Of a stretch of 64,000 nucleotides of DNA, positions 46,094 through 54,506 are shown piece by piece. The DNA comes from Neolewinella persica DSM 23188 (GTDB lineage: Bacteria > Bacteroidota > Bacteroidia > Chitinophagales > Saprospiraceae). Positions within the stretch are counted from its first letter, which is position 1, and every line of letters starts with the position of its first letter. Both the position numbers and the translations under genes were made by a program. The stretch lies in NCBI RefSeq assembly GCF_000373105.1, contig NZ_KB890469.1:170653-234652 (forward strand). Reading direction: 5' to 3'. The notes beneath the pieces are model-generated. The model did no database searches. It was not told the DNA's origin and saw nothing but the letters and a program-made list of their open reading frames with translations.

Positions 46094-47254
46094 ATGCGTT
46101 TATTTTACACCCTACTCACGGTTATCGCCGTGTGTACTCTCGGCCAGGCCCAGAGCGTCATCGGTCAGGAAAATGCTCCTACTGTCGGAGATTCCTGGTC
46201 TCTTTTCTTCTTATCTGTTCCTTCCGCCCAATTCCCCGTTCCGGAGGTGGGTACCTTCATGGCCTACGATTTTACCGCAGTGGGGGACCTCATAGATGAA
46301 GATTTTGAAATTCCCATTAAAGATGTTCCACTCGATAGCCTGAGCCGAATCGACATTCTTGCCATCCCAACCGGAACAGACGAACCCGCCTTTGACAGCT
46401 TGCCCGAGACTGCGGTACGCTCCAGTTTTGTTTTCCCTGAACTAGACGATGACGGAAATGAATTCGCTTTAAGTGACGTGCTCGACGTTACCGAGGAAGG
46501 CGTTTTTCTGCTGGCGGAGTCGGACTTTGACTTCTCCACCGGAGAAATCGAAATCCTGATCGAAAGGCTGGAAGCACCCGAGCAGATTTTTACTTTCGGC
46601 CAGATGCTTGGGGACACTGCCAGGTCTACTGAAATTACCGTTGAGGATAATATTGAATTTGGAACTCAAGACTCCACATACTACACCGAGACCAGGGTTT
46701 ATGCCGGTTTCGGAAGCCTTAAGACCTGGTTTGCGGAGTATGAAGAAGTAGTCGTTTACAAGACTTTTTCTGAGTTTCGTTATTATAATCGTGACTTAGG
46801 GACAGACGATCCCTTCACCATCGCCAGTGTACAGCTTTCCGTTACCTATGATTTCATTCGCCCGGGCAGCTTCGCCCCGGTGGTATGCTATTCTTACGAC
46901 ACCTTTGATCGTGATGGCCTGACGCCACCTGACAACGTCAACTTTAGAGTGGCAGTACCGACTAATCTGACGGATATTACTAACGTAAATACCGACCGGT
47001 TTCGGCTTTCTGTGTCTCCCAATCCTGCCAACGAGCGGGTCACTGTGGCCTTTGAGCATGCGGTGGCCGGACCAGCGAACCTCAGCTTATTTAACGCTGC
47101 CGGACAAGAGGTGCTGCACCGTGACCTGGGGGAACTGCCCGCTGGAAACCATCAACTACCGCTTGAATTTTCTACGAAACTGCCCGCCGGAACATATTTC
47201 CTGCGCCTCAGTGATGGGGTGGCTACTTCAGCGGCTCCGCTGATTATTAAATAG
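46094..47254 (+). CDS. T9SS-secreted protein of unknown function
   Basis: A 386-residue protein with a signal peptide (1-18) and a T9SS sorting domain starting RLSVSPNPANERV (about 298), with LFNAAGQEV and LPAGTYFLRL, ending PLIIK. The middle is an acidic beta-rich region of no recognised family (Asp/Glu-rich, for example FPELDDDGNEFALSDV). It follows a 343-bp gap holding a TAnnTTTG box, so it probably has its own promoter. It is the fourth T9SS cargo in a row. Confidence 0.8.
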   Translation: MRLFYTLLTVIAVCTLGQAQSVIGQENAPTVGDSWSLFFLSVPSAQFPVPEVGTFMAYDFTAVGDLIDEDFEIPIKDVPLDSLSRIDILAIPTGTDEPAFDSLPETAVRSSFVFPELDDDGNEFALSDVLDVTEEGVFLLAESDFDFSTGEIEILIERLEAPEQIFTFGQMLGDTARSTEITVEDNIEFGTQDSTYYTETRVYAGFGSLKTWFAEYEEVVVYKTFSEFRYYNRDLGTDDPFTIASVQLSVTYDFIRPGSFAPVVCYSYDTFDRDGLTPPDNVNFRVAVPTNLTDITNVNTDRFRLSVSPNPANERVTVAFEHAVAGPANLSLFNAAGQEVLHRDLGELPAGNHQLPLEFSTKLPAGTYFLRLSDGVATSAAPLIIK

Positions 47255-47335
47255 TCAGATAGTTTATAGTCCATAGTCCATAGTCAGGTAGTTTTGGACG
47301 ACTATTTGACTATGGACTATCTGACTACCGACTAA
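47254..47335. repeat. GACTAT-word inverted repeat after the T9SS gene
   Basis: AGTCAGATAGT and AGTCCATAGTC words in the left half pair with GACTATGGACT and ACTATCTGACT words in the right half, giving a long imperfect hairpin directly after the stop codon. Could act as a terminator or RNA stabiliser. Confidence 0.6.
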
Positions 47336-47338
47336 TAA

Positions 47339-47356
47339 GGCGCGGCCGCAGGAGCA
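47339..47356 (+). repeat. Dispersed GC-rich repeat before lipB
   Basis: One mismatch (GGAGCA ending). It lies between the GACTAT hairpin and lipB. Confidence 0.85.
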
Positions 47357-47430
47357 AGGGAAAGTATTGTGTAGCAGGGTTATGGTGCCTGGCTAATCCA
47401 AACTGCCATTGATGTGTTTCTTCTTCAACA

Positions 47431-48186
47431 ATGAAGCCAACCACTCAATTTCCACGGGTCTACTTCAATGACCTCCATCGGATGCCCTACCAGGAAGCCT
47501 GGGACCTGCAAATGGACCTCCATGCCGCCACCGTAGCCCGCAAAAAGGCCAACCGTGAATTGGTCAAAACCGGTACCACTCCCGGCCCGCAACACCACCA
47601 CCTGCTGTTTGTCGAGCATCCGCCGGTGTACACCCTCGGTAAATCCGGCTCGGTGGACCACCTCCTGCTCAACGAGGACCAGCTCCGCGAACAAGGATTT
47701 ACCTTTCATAAAATCAACCGGGGCGGAGACATCACCTACCACGGCCCCGGCCAGCTGGTCGCCTATCCAATCCTGGACCTGGATGAGTTTTTTAACGATG
47801 TGCACAAATACGTGCGTTGCCTGGAAGAGGTCGTCATCCGTACTTGTGCCGATTTTGGCGTTCTGGCCGAACGCGACGAGGGCTTCACCGGCGTCTGGCT
47901 CCCCGGTGACCCGGCGCGGCGGCAGCCGCGCCGCAAAATCTGCGCCATCGGCGTCCACCTCAGCCGCTGGACGACCCTGCACGGCTTCGCCTTCAACGTC
48001 CGCCCCAACCTCACGCACTTCAATAACATCGTTCCCTGCGGCATCAATGATGCCGACCGGGCAGTGACCAGCCTAAGTGTGGAAGTAGGTCGGCCCATCG
48101 AACTGGCCGAAGTCAAACCCTTCGTCAAACGTCATTTTCAGGAAGTCTTCAATTTTTCCTGGGCGGAACCCACCACGGCGGTCTGA
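47431..48186 (+). CDS. lipB: Octanoyl-[ACP]:protein N-octanoyltransferase
   Basis: A 251-residue enzyme that transfers octanoyl from acyl carrier protein to lipoyl domains of 2-oxoacid dehydrogenases and glycine cleavage H protein. Family motifs are RGGDITYHGPGQLVAYP near residues 94-110, the catalytic Lys in RRKICAIGVH near 169, and the catalytic Cys in NIVPCGI near 200. Length fits LipB. ATG 47431 is the first start after the repeat-filled leader. LipA is not adjacent. Confidence 0.94.
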   Translation: MKPTTQFPRVYFNDLHRMPYQEAWDLQMDLHAATVARKKANRELVKTGTTPGPQHHHLLFVEHPPVYTLGKSGSVDHLLLNEDQLREQGFTFHKINRGGDITYHGPGQLVAYPILDLDEFFNDVHKYVRCLEEVVIRTCADFGVLAERDEGFTGVWLPGDPARRQPRRKICAIGVHLSRWTTLHGFAFNVRPNLTHFNNIVPCGINDADRAVTSLSVEVGRPIELAEVKPFVKRHFQEVFNFSWAEPTTAV

Positions 48187-48208
48187 CGTTGCATCTTTAG
48201 GGCAAACC

Positions 48209-48271
48209 TGCAACTTGTAACCTGCAACCTGTAACCTGCAACTTGCAACCTGCAACCTGCAACCTGTAACC
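48209..48271 (+). repeat. Heptamer tandem repeat TGCAACC, nine copies
   Basis: Nine consecutive 7-bp units alternate TGCAACC, TGTAACC and TGCAACT with no interruption. They end 4 bp before the ATG of the sigma factor, where the ribosome binding site would be. Copy-number change would alter the leader. Confidence 0.92.
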
Positions 48272-48275
48272 TGCT

Positions 48276-48824
48276 ATGACCGAGCAACAACTCATCTCCG
48301 GCTGTAAAAGCAATGACCGCCGCGCGCAGCGCATGGTCTATGACCGCTACAGTCCGGTAATGCTGGCAGTAGCCCGGCGATACACCGCCCGGGATGCAGA
48401 TGCAGAAGATGTGCTGGTGTCGGCTTTTTTCAAGGTTTTTGATAAGATCGGCACCTTTACCGACAGCGGTAGCTTTGAAGGCTGGATTCGTCGCATTGTC
48501 GTCAACGAAGCCCTTATGTTGTTGCGTAAAAAACATGCCTTGAAACAGGCTTCTGAACTGACGGATGTTAATCCTACCGCTTTCGCCGTTCCCGCCGAAG
48601 CAGCCAGTCGCCTGGCTGAGGCAGACATCATGAACCTCCTTGACCGGATGCCGCCCGGCTACCGTACCGTCTTCAACCTCTACGTGGTGGAAGGCTACAA
48701 ACACCGGGAAATTGCCGAGTTACTCGGCATCAGCATCAATACCAGTAAATCTCAGCTCATCCTTGCAAAAAAACGCATGCGGGAGCAATTGGAATTGCTG
48801 GGCTATACCTCCCATAACCAATAA
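48276..48824 (+). CDS. ECF-type RNA polymerase sigma factor
   Basis: A 182-residue extracytoplasmic-function sigma factor. Region 2 (about 10-75) includes RRAQRMVYDRYSPVMLAVARRY and DAEDVLVSAFFKVFDKI. Region 4 (about 115-175) ends in the HTH HREIAELLGISINTSKSQL. It would direct transcription of stress or envelope genes. The following gene, 12 bp downstream with one membrane helix, is in the position of an anti-sigma factor. The start codon directly follows a heptamer repeat array, so expression may vary between cells. Confidence 0.92.
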   Translation: MTEQQLISGCKSNDRRAQRMVYDRYSPVMLAVARRYTARDADAEDVLVSAFFKVFDKIGTFTDSGSFEGWIRRIVVNEALMLLRKKHALKQASELTDVNPTAFAVPAEAASRLAEADIMNLLDRMPPGYRTVFNLYVVEGYKHREIAELLGISINTSKSQLILAKKRMREQLELLGYTSHNQ

Positions 48825-48835
48825 AATCAAGTCTT

Positions 48836-49240
48836 ATGGCAAGCTTTGATCCATTCGAGAAAGAATTTCGCACCCGGGCCCAGGGCCTGCGTCGCACGCC
48901 CTCTAACCAGGGCTGGAACCGCATTGAACAGCGGCTGGACCGTCGCCGTCGTGGCGGCGCCTCTATCTTCGGCATCCGGCCATGGATGATTGCGGCACTG
49001 GTGCTGATCGTTGCCGGCGTGTCCATCATTTCCAATATTGCAGAAGACCGTAATAATCCCCTGGCCAAAAGGGCCGAGTTTATGGAGGAATTGTCTTCCC
49101 CTTACGTCCCGGAGCAGACCTTCGAGCCTAAGGAGTACTTTAATGGCATCCCCGCAGAAGTGCTGGAAGCCGGCGCGGTGGAACGGGACCCGGATTTCCG
49201 GGAGGTGCCGGTGGCGCGGAAGTACCAGGTGCGTGGGTAG
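48836..49240 (+). CDS. Single-pass membrane protein linked to the sigma factor
   Basis: A 134-residue protein starting 12 bp after the sigma gene, so co-transcribed. An Arg-rich cytoplasmic part (about 1-40) precedes one transmembrane helix (PWMIAALVLIVAGVSIISNI, about 49-68). An acidic periplasmic tail follows (about 70-134). I do not recognise the family, and no zinc-finger anti-sigma HxxxCxxC motif is present. Location and topology suggest an anti-sigma or a sigma-associated signalling role, which is inferred. Confidence 0.7.
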   Translation: MASFDPFEKEFRTRAQGLRRTPSNQGWNRIEQRLDRRRRGGASIFGIRPWMIAALVLIVAGVSIISNIAEDRNNPLAKRAEFMEELSSPYVPEQTFEPKEYFNGIPAEVLEAGAVERDPDFREVPVARKYQVRG

Positions 49241-49354
49241 GGGCGGAGCGAAATCCTCGTTGAGCATATAGTCAACGTTTCTCATTGACAAAAATGTTAC
49301 AACTACAGTATTAGTAAAAAATGCTTCGATTAGTTTAACCCGAATGGGTTTTAT

Positions 49355-50575
49355 CTATAGTTGATAACCCGACACCAGTCTGAAGCCATTTACCGATGAG
49401 GTGCCACGGATAAATTTGCTTGGGATAAAATCCCTTTGATACTTGATGGAAAAAGTAAATTTCTCCTTTATCATTAGCCCCAAGCCTAAATAGCCATTAA
49501 AATTAGAGGGGGATAATTCGAAGGAAGATGAATTGTCGTCATAGGTAACTTCTCTGGTAAGGTACCAACTGTATCCAATGGAAGCATCGATGAATAAGCT
49601 TACTACTGGTTTAGTCAATGGGTAATATCGAAGTCCTAGAGGGATTTCAACCGCACTGTAATTAATATTTAATATGGTTGAGTCAACAAATGCTCTATTC
49701 TCGAAAAAGAGTGTACTCTTCTGCTTGTGATGCAGAAAGTTTGGACTGGTAAAAAAGCGAAGTCGGTTATTTAGATAGGAGGAGTTTAATTCAATTTCAA
49801 AGCCAGGCCTAAATAGGAGTTTCCCACTGTAAGGCACTCTTCTACCATATGCGGGGTCTAGTAGAATAGTTACGTTAGCTAAAAATACTCCGGGCTGGAC
49901 GGAAAAGTTTATTTTTTTGTTTTCGCTTTTATCTTCTCTATGGTCCACGAATGGTGCGTTTCTGCAGGTGTTTTCGACTATGAAAAGTCGCCTTAGGTGT
50001 TTTTCAGTGTAGGAAGTTTTTCCAACTGCTCTTTCGTCTCGGTCATCACAAGACAAATCGGTTTTCAATTGAGCTCGGTAAAAATCATTCGTCAACACTT
50101 GGCCAGAAGTACTAATGTAATCCCGATTAATCAATTCAGTGATCTCTACGTTTTCAACCTGATAGAAAAATTTCGTGGTTTTTGGCTGAGAATAAGAGTA
50201 TAAACTTACTTCTCCCATTACTATCGGTCTTAGTAGGGTACTCTCTACTATAAGGTCAGGATTTCTCGTACTCGGCAAGTTCCCGGTAATGGAAGATGAC
50301 TTATCTATGGCTACTAGCTTTCTGATAAAATAGGAGCCATCTTCAATTTTAATTTCCTTTAATGCCGCTGTCTCAATACGCTTAGAGTTCCCCTCTTCTG
50401 TGCTTTTTATAGTTATAAATTTGGGGATATAACGCCAACCTAAATCCTTAATTAATACTACTTCCTTACTACCATCAAGATAAGCAACGTATCCGGGTTT
50501 GAAAGTAGCCTGTCCATAAATTGAACCCGTAAAAAAAAACAGCGCTATCAGCTGAAGGATGAAACTTTTCTTCAT
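49355..50575 (-). CDS. Outer-membrane beta-barrel protein (PorT-like), AT-rich
   Basis: A 406-residue exported protein. The signal peptide (1-21, ending SIYGQ) is followed by a non-barrel N-terminal part (about 25-215) and a C-terminal barrel region (about 220-406) with alternating strands such as SAVEIPLGLRYYPLTKP and FTFSIKYQRDFIPS, resembling PorT-family outer-membrane barrels. Function unknown. The gene and its flanks are visibly more AT-rich than neighbours and use more rare-looking A/T codons, which may mean recent gain. It lies alone on the minus strand between the sigma factor pair and the adenylate cyclase. Confidence 0.7.
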   Translation of the reverse strand: MKKSFILQLIALFFFTGSIYGQATFKPGYVAYLDGSKEVVLIKDLGWRYIPKFITIKSTEEGNSKRIETAALKEIKIEDGSYFIRKLVAIDKSSSITGNLPSTRNPDLIVESTLLRPIVMGEVSLYSYSQPKTTKFFYQVENVEITELINRDYISTSGQVLTNDFYRAQLKTDLSCDDRDERAVGKTSYTEKHLRRLFIVENTCRNAPFVDHREDKSENKKINFSVQPGVFLANVTILLDPAYGRRVPYSGKLLFRPGFEIELNSSYLNNRLRFFTSPNFLHHKQKSTLFFENRAFVDSTILNINYSAVEIPLGLRYYPLTKPVVSLFIDASIGYSWYLTREVTYDDNSSSFELSPSNFNGYLGLGLMIKEKFTFSIKYQRDFIPSKFIRGTSSVNGFRLVSGYQL

Positions 50576-50902
50576 AATGGGTACTCTTTAAACCTACTAC
50601 TTCCTCGTCTACTTACCAAAGAAGGAAGTATTGGATATTCAGAAAATAGATGGAAGAATATTTTTGGTAATGTAACATATCTACAACTCAATAATGCTAG
50701 CCTTTATTTTCACTACCGCCTCCCATAGGGCACTTAGTAATTATCGCTTTGAATTTCCAAAGCTAAGAAAGTAAAGTTTCTATTTCTTGGCCAAAAGACT
50801 TAACCCTCGAAGAGATACCCACTTGGTCCTGCCACCAAGAAGTAAAAGCCTCCCAAAACGATCAAATGAACTTAATAACCAAAAAGTAAGTAATATTGAC
50901 GC
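50576..50902. other. AT-rich divergent gap
   Basis: This 327-bp interval contains a TACTTCC...GGAAGTA inverted repeat (50598-50604 and 50624-50630) and AT-rich DNA. No gene is seen. Promoters for both flanking genes must lie here but no clear TAnnTTTG match was found. Confidence 0.4.
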
Positions 50903-52291
50903 ATGTTTCGCCTCCTTATCCTCCTGGTAATCCTCCTTTCCGCCCCCGCCGTATCCGCGCAGGCAGATAACTTCGACGGTCAGGTAACAGCGATTGAACA
51001 GCTGATCGAAAAGAAACGATTCAAAGGCGCAAATGCCCAGGCTAAAGCCTTAGTGGAAAGTGGACTACAGGCCCGGCTGCCCCTGGTGGAAGCTGAAGGA
51101 CGACTGCTTCTCGGGCTTAGTATTCTGGAGGATCCGAAAGCTACGGCAAAGGAACGGGTGGCGGGGATCCATGAATTACGAAAAGCCGCGCAGGGGTTCA
51201 GAAAAGACAGTAAACGGGATAAGGTAGCGGAAGTAGTTGCCTTGCTGAAGGAGTTTGCGGGCGATGAATCTATCGACCTACAGCAGCTGCCCTCCTCCCG
51301 ACCAGATAATTTGCCCCTCATCCCATCCGCCGATTCCCTGGAATCGATCAGCCTGGAAGCCATCGTCAGTTTGCAGCAAAAAGAGATTACTGCGCTTAAT
51401 GACAGCCAGCTGCGACAGGTTATTCTATTGGAGCGTCAGCAAAATGCGCTGGATGTCAGTGAGTTTTCCAGGCTTAACGACAGCGTACTGTTGCTCCGGC
51501 AGGAGCAGATCATTGACCGTCAGCAAACGGAAGTCACCACTCAGCGGCTGCAGCGGAACCTGTTGATCGGTTTGGCCCTGGCCACGCTGGTGGTTCTGGG
51601 CGTCATCTATTCCCGTTTCCGTTCTTCTCAGCGCTACCGCGCTAAGCTGGAAATACAAAACGCCATCATTGTCGAGGAACGGCAACGATCAGAGGAACTG
51701 CTGCTCAATATTTTGCCCGTTTCCGTAGCAGCAGAACTGAAAGAAACCGGAAAGGCTACCGCCCGGCTTTACGAATCAACGACGGTGTTGTTTGCAGATT
51801 TCAAAGGCTTTAGCCGGCTGGCTGCATCTACGGAACCTGAAGTATTGATCAACTTACTGGATGAAGCCTTCCGGGCCTTCGATGAGATCATCTCCGAGCA
51901 TGGTCTGGAAAAGATCAAGACCATCGGTGATGCCTATATGTGTGCCGGTGGCCTGCCCGAAGAAATCAAGGACCACGCCCAACGGGCCGTCCGCGCGGGC
52001 CTTGCCATGCAAGCCTACCTTAACGGCAACTCGAATTTTGATGCGCGCATTGGCGTGCACTCCGGGCCAGTGGTTGCCGGTGTGGTGGGCAAGCATAAGT
52101 TTGTTTATGATATTTGGGGGGACACCGTTAACCAGGCCAGCCGGCTCGAAGTAGCCGGAGAAATCGGCAGGGTAGCGGTATCGCGTACTACGCGTGATTT
52201 ACTTGGGAAAGACTTCGTTTGTGAAGCTGCCGGTTCTTTTGAAGCAAAAAATATTGGGCTGATGGAGCGGTTCTTCGTTACGAAGTCGTAA
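50903..52291 (+). CDS. Class III adenylate cyclase with periplasmic sensor region
   Basis: A 462-residue membrane protein. A signal peptide or first helix (1-20) precedes a helical region (about 25-215), and one membrane helix lies at about 220-237 (LLIGLALATLVVLGVIY). A linker then leads to the cyclase domain (about 293-460). Metal-binding Asp residues are in LFADFKGFS and TIGDAYM. The purine-specifying pair is Lys in KIKTIGD and Asp in YDIWGDTVNQASR, which indicates ATP rather than GTP. It should make cAMP in response to an envelope or membrane-proximal signal. The helical region may form TPR or coiled-coil contacts. Confidence 0.9.
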   Translation: MFRLLILLVILLSAPAVSAQADNFDGQVTAIEQLIEKKRFKGANAQAKALVESGLQARLPLVEAEGRLLLGLSILEDPKATAKERVAGIHELRKAAQGFRKDSKRDKVAEVVALLKEFAGDESIDLQQLPSSRPDNLPLIPSADSLESISLEAIVSLQQKEITALNDSQLRQVILLERQQNALDVSEFSRLNDSVLLLRQEQIIDRQQTEVTTQRLQRNLLIGLALATLVVLGVIYSRFRSSQRYRAKLEIQNAIIVEERQRSEELLLNILPVSVAAELKETGKATARLYESTTVLFADFKGFSRLAASTEPEVLINLLDEAFRAFDEIISEHGLEKIKTIGDAYMCAGGLPEEIKDHAQRAVRAGLAMQAYLNGNSNFDARIGVHSGPVVAGVVGKHKFVYDIWGDTVNQASRLEVAGEIGRVAVSRTTRDLLGKDFVCEAAGSFEAKNIGLMERFFVTKS

Positions 52292-52582
52292 AGCCTCACT
52301 TTTACCGGATTTACTGTCCAGCGGCACACTACTGAACATTTTTTATTTCAGCTCGGAACTTCCTGTCGCCACCGAGTGCTACTTGTTGCAAGGGTTGCAG
52401 TAGTTGCAGGGGGTACAGCACCTGCAATTCTTATAACTAAATTCCTTAGAAGCAGCCATTCCAGCGATTTAAGCAAAATGTCCGGCAGTGTGGTCCAGAG
52501 GTCATGCTATGGTTAATTGGGCAAGCGCATTTTCAGGCGGGAACGCAGGTGCAAGGTGAGTTAGAGGGCACCCGCCCATTGC
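52292..52582. other. Repeat-bearing gap
   Basis: No gene. It holds GTTGCAG words at 52384-52427 (GTTGCAGTAGTTGCAGGGGG, the complement of the window-edge repeat family) and the left copy of an inverted dispersed-repeat pair at 52536. Confidence 0.55.
52536..52553 (+). repeat. Dispersed GC-rich repeat, left half of an inverted pair
   Basis: Three mismatches to consensus, preceded by TTTTCAGGCG as at 14952. It faces the copy at 52599. Confidence 0.7.
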
Positions 52583-53269
52583 TCATTCTACCTTTCCCTG
52601 CACCTGCGGCCGCGCCCCCTTCTTCCCCCTGCTGTACCAGCTTACGAGTCCGATAAGCAACAGGAGCCCCAGCAGAAAGCCTCCTACTACATCGGTAAAC
52701 CAATGCGCACCCAGGTACATGCGGGAGAAGGGAATGGTAATAATTAAGAATATGGACAACCCGCCAACTAGTCGGCGTACCCACACCGGCCAATGTTTAT
52801 TCCGGTACACCAACAGGGCAAGGAAACCGAAGAACACCACGTAAAACGTCACGTGACCACTGGGGAAACTCGCATTCTGGAATTCCCGGATCACGCGTAC
52901 CAGATCAGCAGTGGGCCGGGTACGGTCGAAGAGCCGTTTGATGAGGGAAATAATCGGGATGGCACCCAGGCTCATTACCAGGAAAAGCGCCTCCCTGCGT
53001 TTCCGGAGAATTAAGAACGTCAGGCAGCTCGTTCCTACCGTAATCAGGCCTCCCGGAATGGTCGCGAACCAACTAATTATCCACATCAGCTGGTCAAGCC
53101 ATTCTGATTGGTACCGTTGCACTCTGGTAGACATGCGTACGTCGAACCCCTGGGAAGTGAACACAAAAACTAAAATAGAAAGCGCAGCAAAACCTACTAT
53201 GATCGCGGTGATGATGTGGAGTAACAGTCGCTCGTCCCGGCGAAATAAAGCAATGATTCTTTTTTTCAT
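52583..53269 (-). CDS. PAP2-family membrane phosphatase
   Basis: A 228-residue inner-membrane protein with about six helices and the PAP2 phosphatase motifs: KRLFDRTRP near residue 112, SFPSGH near 135 and SRMYLGAHWFTDVVGG near 185. These enzymes dephosphorylate phosphatidic acid, undecaprenyl diphosphate or PG-phosphate. The last codons (about 218-224, GARPQVQ) lie in the dispersed repeat at 52599-52616, so the C-terminal tail has been contributed by that element. ATG 53269 opens with a basic segment, KKRIIALFRRDE. An intrinsic terminator separates it from the upstream spondin-type gene. Confidence 0.9.
   Translation of the reverse strand: MKKRIIALFRRDERLLLHIITAIIVGFAALSILVFVFTSQGFDVRMSTRVQRYQSEWLDQLMWIISWFATIPGGLITVGTSCLTFLILRKRREALFLVMSLGAIPIISLIKRLFDRTRPTADLVRVIREFQNASFPSGHVTFYVVFFGFLALLVYRNKHWPVWVRRLVGGLSIFLIITIPFSRMYLGAHWFTDVVGGFLLGLLLLIGLVSWYSRGKKGARPQVQGKVE
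52599..52616 (-). repeat. Dispersed GC-rich repeat at the PAP2 gene 3' end
   Basis: Perfect reverse-strand copy that encodes GARPQVQ at the PAP2 C-terminus, the right half of an inverted pair with 52536. Confidence 0.9.
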
Positions 53270-53354
53270 GTAAATGGAGCCTTTGCCTTAGAAACACAAG
53301 ATGGTAGTCGTGGTGTTCGGCCACGTGACCGAAGGTCAGTTCAGTAAATAAAAA

Positions 53355-53383
53355 GACGGCTCCCCTGAGCAGGAGGAGCCGTC
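53355..53383 (-). terminator. Intrinsic terminator of the spondin-type gene
   Basis: Stem GACGGCTCC/GGAGCCGTC of 9 bp. On the minus strand it is followed by a TTTTTATTT run. It lies 33 bp after the spondin-type stop. Confidence 0.85.
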
Positions 53384-53415
53384 GAAATTACACTGTACTG
53401 GGATTAATTTTGAGT

Positions 53416-54147
53416 CTAAATACCGGGTGCGATCGTCACCTTAATCACGGAGTTAGTCGCTGGGATTGTGAAATTATGGCGGTCCGCTGCTCTGGCAATG
53501 TTTTCGTCTTCATCTGGTCCAACGTTAGTAGCCATGGCGTCTTGTACGGGCTTTTGGTCAGGTCCGGTCCCGGGAGCAGTATCCTGCTCCGTACCTGCAT
53601 CGTAAACATTTACGCGGCTGGTGAGGTCACCGGAAAGCGGCGTGGTACCGTTGAATAATTCGACGCCGCCGCCAGAGAAGGCGTAGAACCAGTCGTTAGA
53701 TTGTACAAACATGGTCTCGAACTGAAACTTGTCTCCGGGAACGGCCGAAACGGTAAAGGTTACGGACTCGCCGGCAAATACGGCCGGGCCGTTGTCCGGA
53801 CCACCGGGGGAGGTCTGTGCGGCAAAAGATTTTACGTTGGAATCAGCCCCCAGAATGGCAAGCATCTCATCAGGGAAACCGTCTTCGGCAATTCGTGCGG
53901 TTCCGAGGTTGGCTTTTTGCCCGACTTCAAACATCGGGTCACCACCCGCTGCAAATACTGCCCAGGTTGGTGGGCTGAGCGGAACGGTACCCATGGCCCG
54001 GTCAGTGGCGACGGTTTGAGGGGTCGAGACGTTCTCAATGGTGACGGTAAATTGGGTAGGTAGTACCATATTGTCATCGTCGTCTTCGCAAGAACTAATG
54101 AGTGAAACAATACCGATGAAGAGGAATAATCTGAAAAAGTTAGTCAT
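53416..54147 (-). CDS. Spondin-domain lipoprotein
   Basis: A 243-residue lipoprotein. The signal peptide ends LISSC (Cys about 20), followed by EDDDDN, an acidic stretch of the kind that marks surface export of lipoproteins in Bacteroidota. The mature part is a spondin-N-like beta-sandwich: FTVTIENVSTPQTV, then PPTWAVFAAGG, EDGFPDEMLAILGAD, FETMFVQSNDWFYAFSGGG and a C-terminal IKVTIAPGI. In bacteria such proteins are uncharacterised; adhesion or matrix binding is a guess. A terminator follows. Confidence 0.85.
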   Translation of the reverse strand: MTNFFRLFLFIGIVSLISSCEDDDDNMVLPTQFTVTIENVSTPQTVATDRAMGTVPLSPPTWAVFAAGGDPMFEVGQKANLGTARIAEDGFPDEMLAILGADSNVKSFAAQTSPGGPDNGPAVFAGESVTFTVSAVPGDKFQFETMFVQSNDWFYAFSGGGVELFNGTTPLSGDLTSRVNVYDAGTEQDTAPGTGPDQKPVQDAMATNVGPDEDENIARAADRHNFTIPATNSVIKVTIAPGI

Positions 54148-54506
54148 TTGGTTGGTTTTTTGGTGATGACACCGGCCCGATAAAGGCCATAGTTAAGGGT
54201 CATCAAATAAAAAGAGTAAGCGAATAAAATCAGGTTTGTCGTTGTTTCGCTTACTATAGGTACGTAAGCGTACCATCATCCGGATTACCGGAACATGGGC
54301 TAAGGTTATCTGCCGACATTATTAGTAGTTACCCTGCTACTCACCGAACAAAGAGGGCAATAAGCACGATAATTCACGTCCCATTTTTGAGGAATGCCCG
54401 GAACTTCTTTAATCTATAATTTCTTTCCTCCTCTTCGCAACCTTGCGGCATAACGGACTGTTTACTCCATGAAGGTCCGCAAGTTTACCCACCGCGGAGT
54501 CCTAAC
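54148..54506. other. Non-coding gap upstream of ssrA
   Basis: Contents seen: an inverted repeat GGTAC-GTAAGC-GTACC at 54259-54274 and AT-rich DNA just before ssrA. The ssrA promoter must lie in the last 100 bp, but no convincing TAnnTTTG box is visible. Confidence 0.4.

Noticed and set aside
48138-48704. A 188-codon antisense frame rich in LQVAG repeats
   Set aside because: It is produced by the heptamer array read backwards and runs opposite the sigma factor gene.
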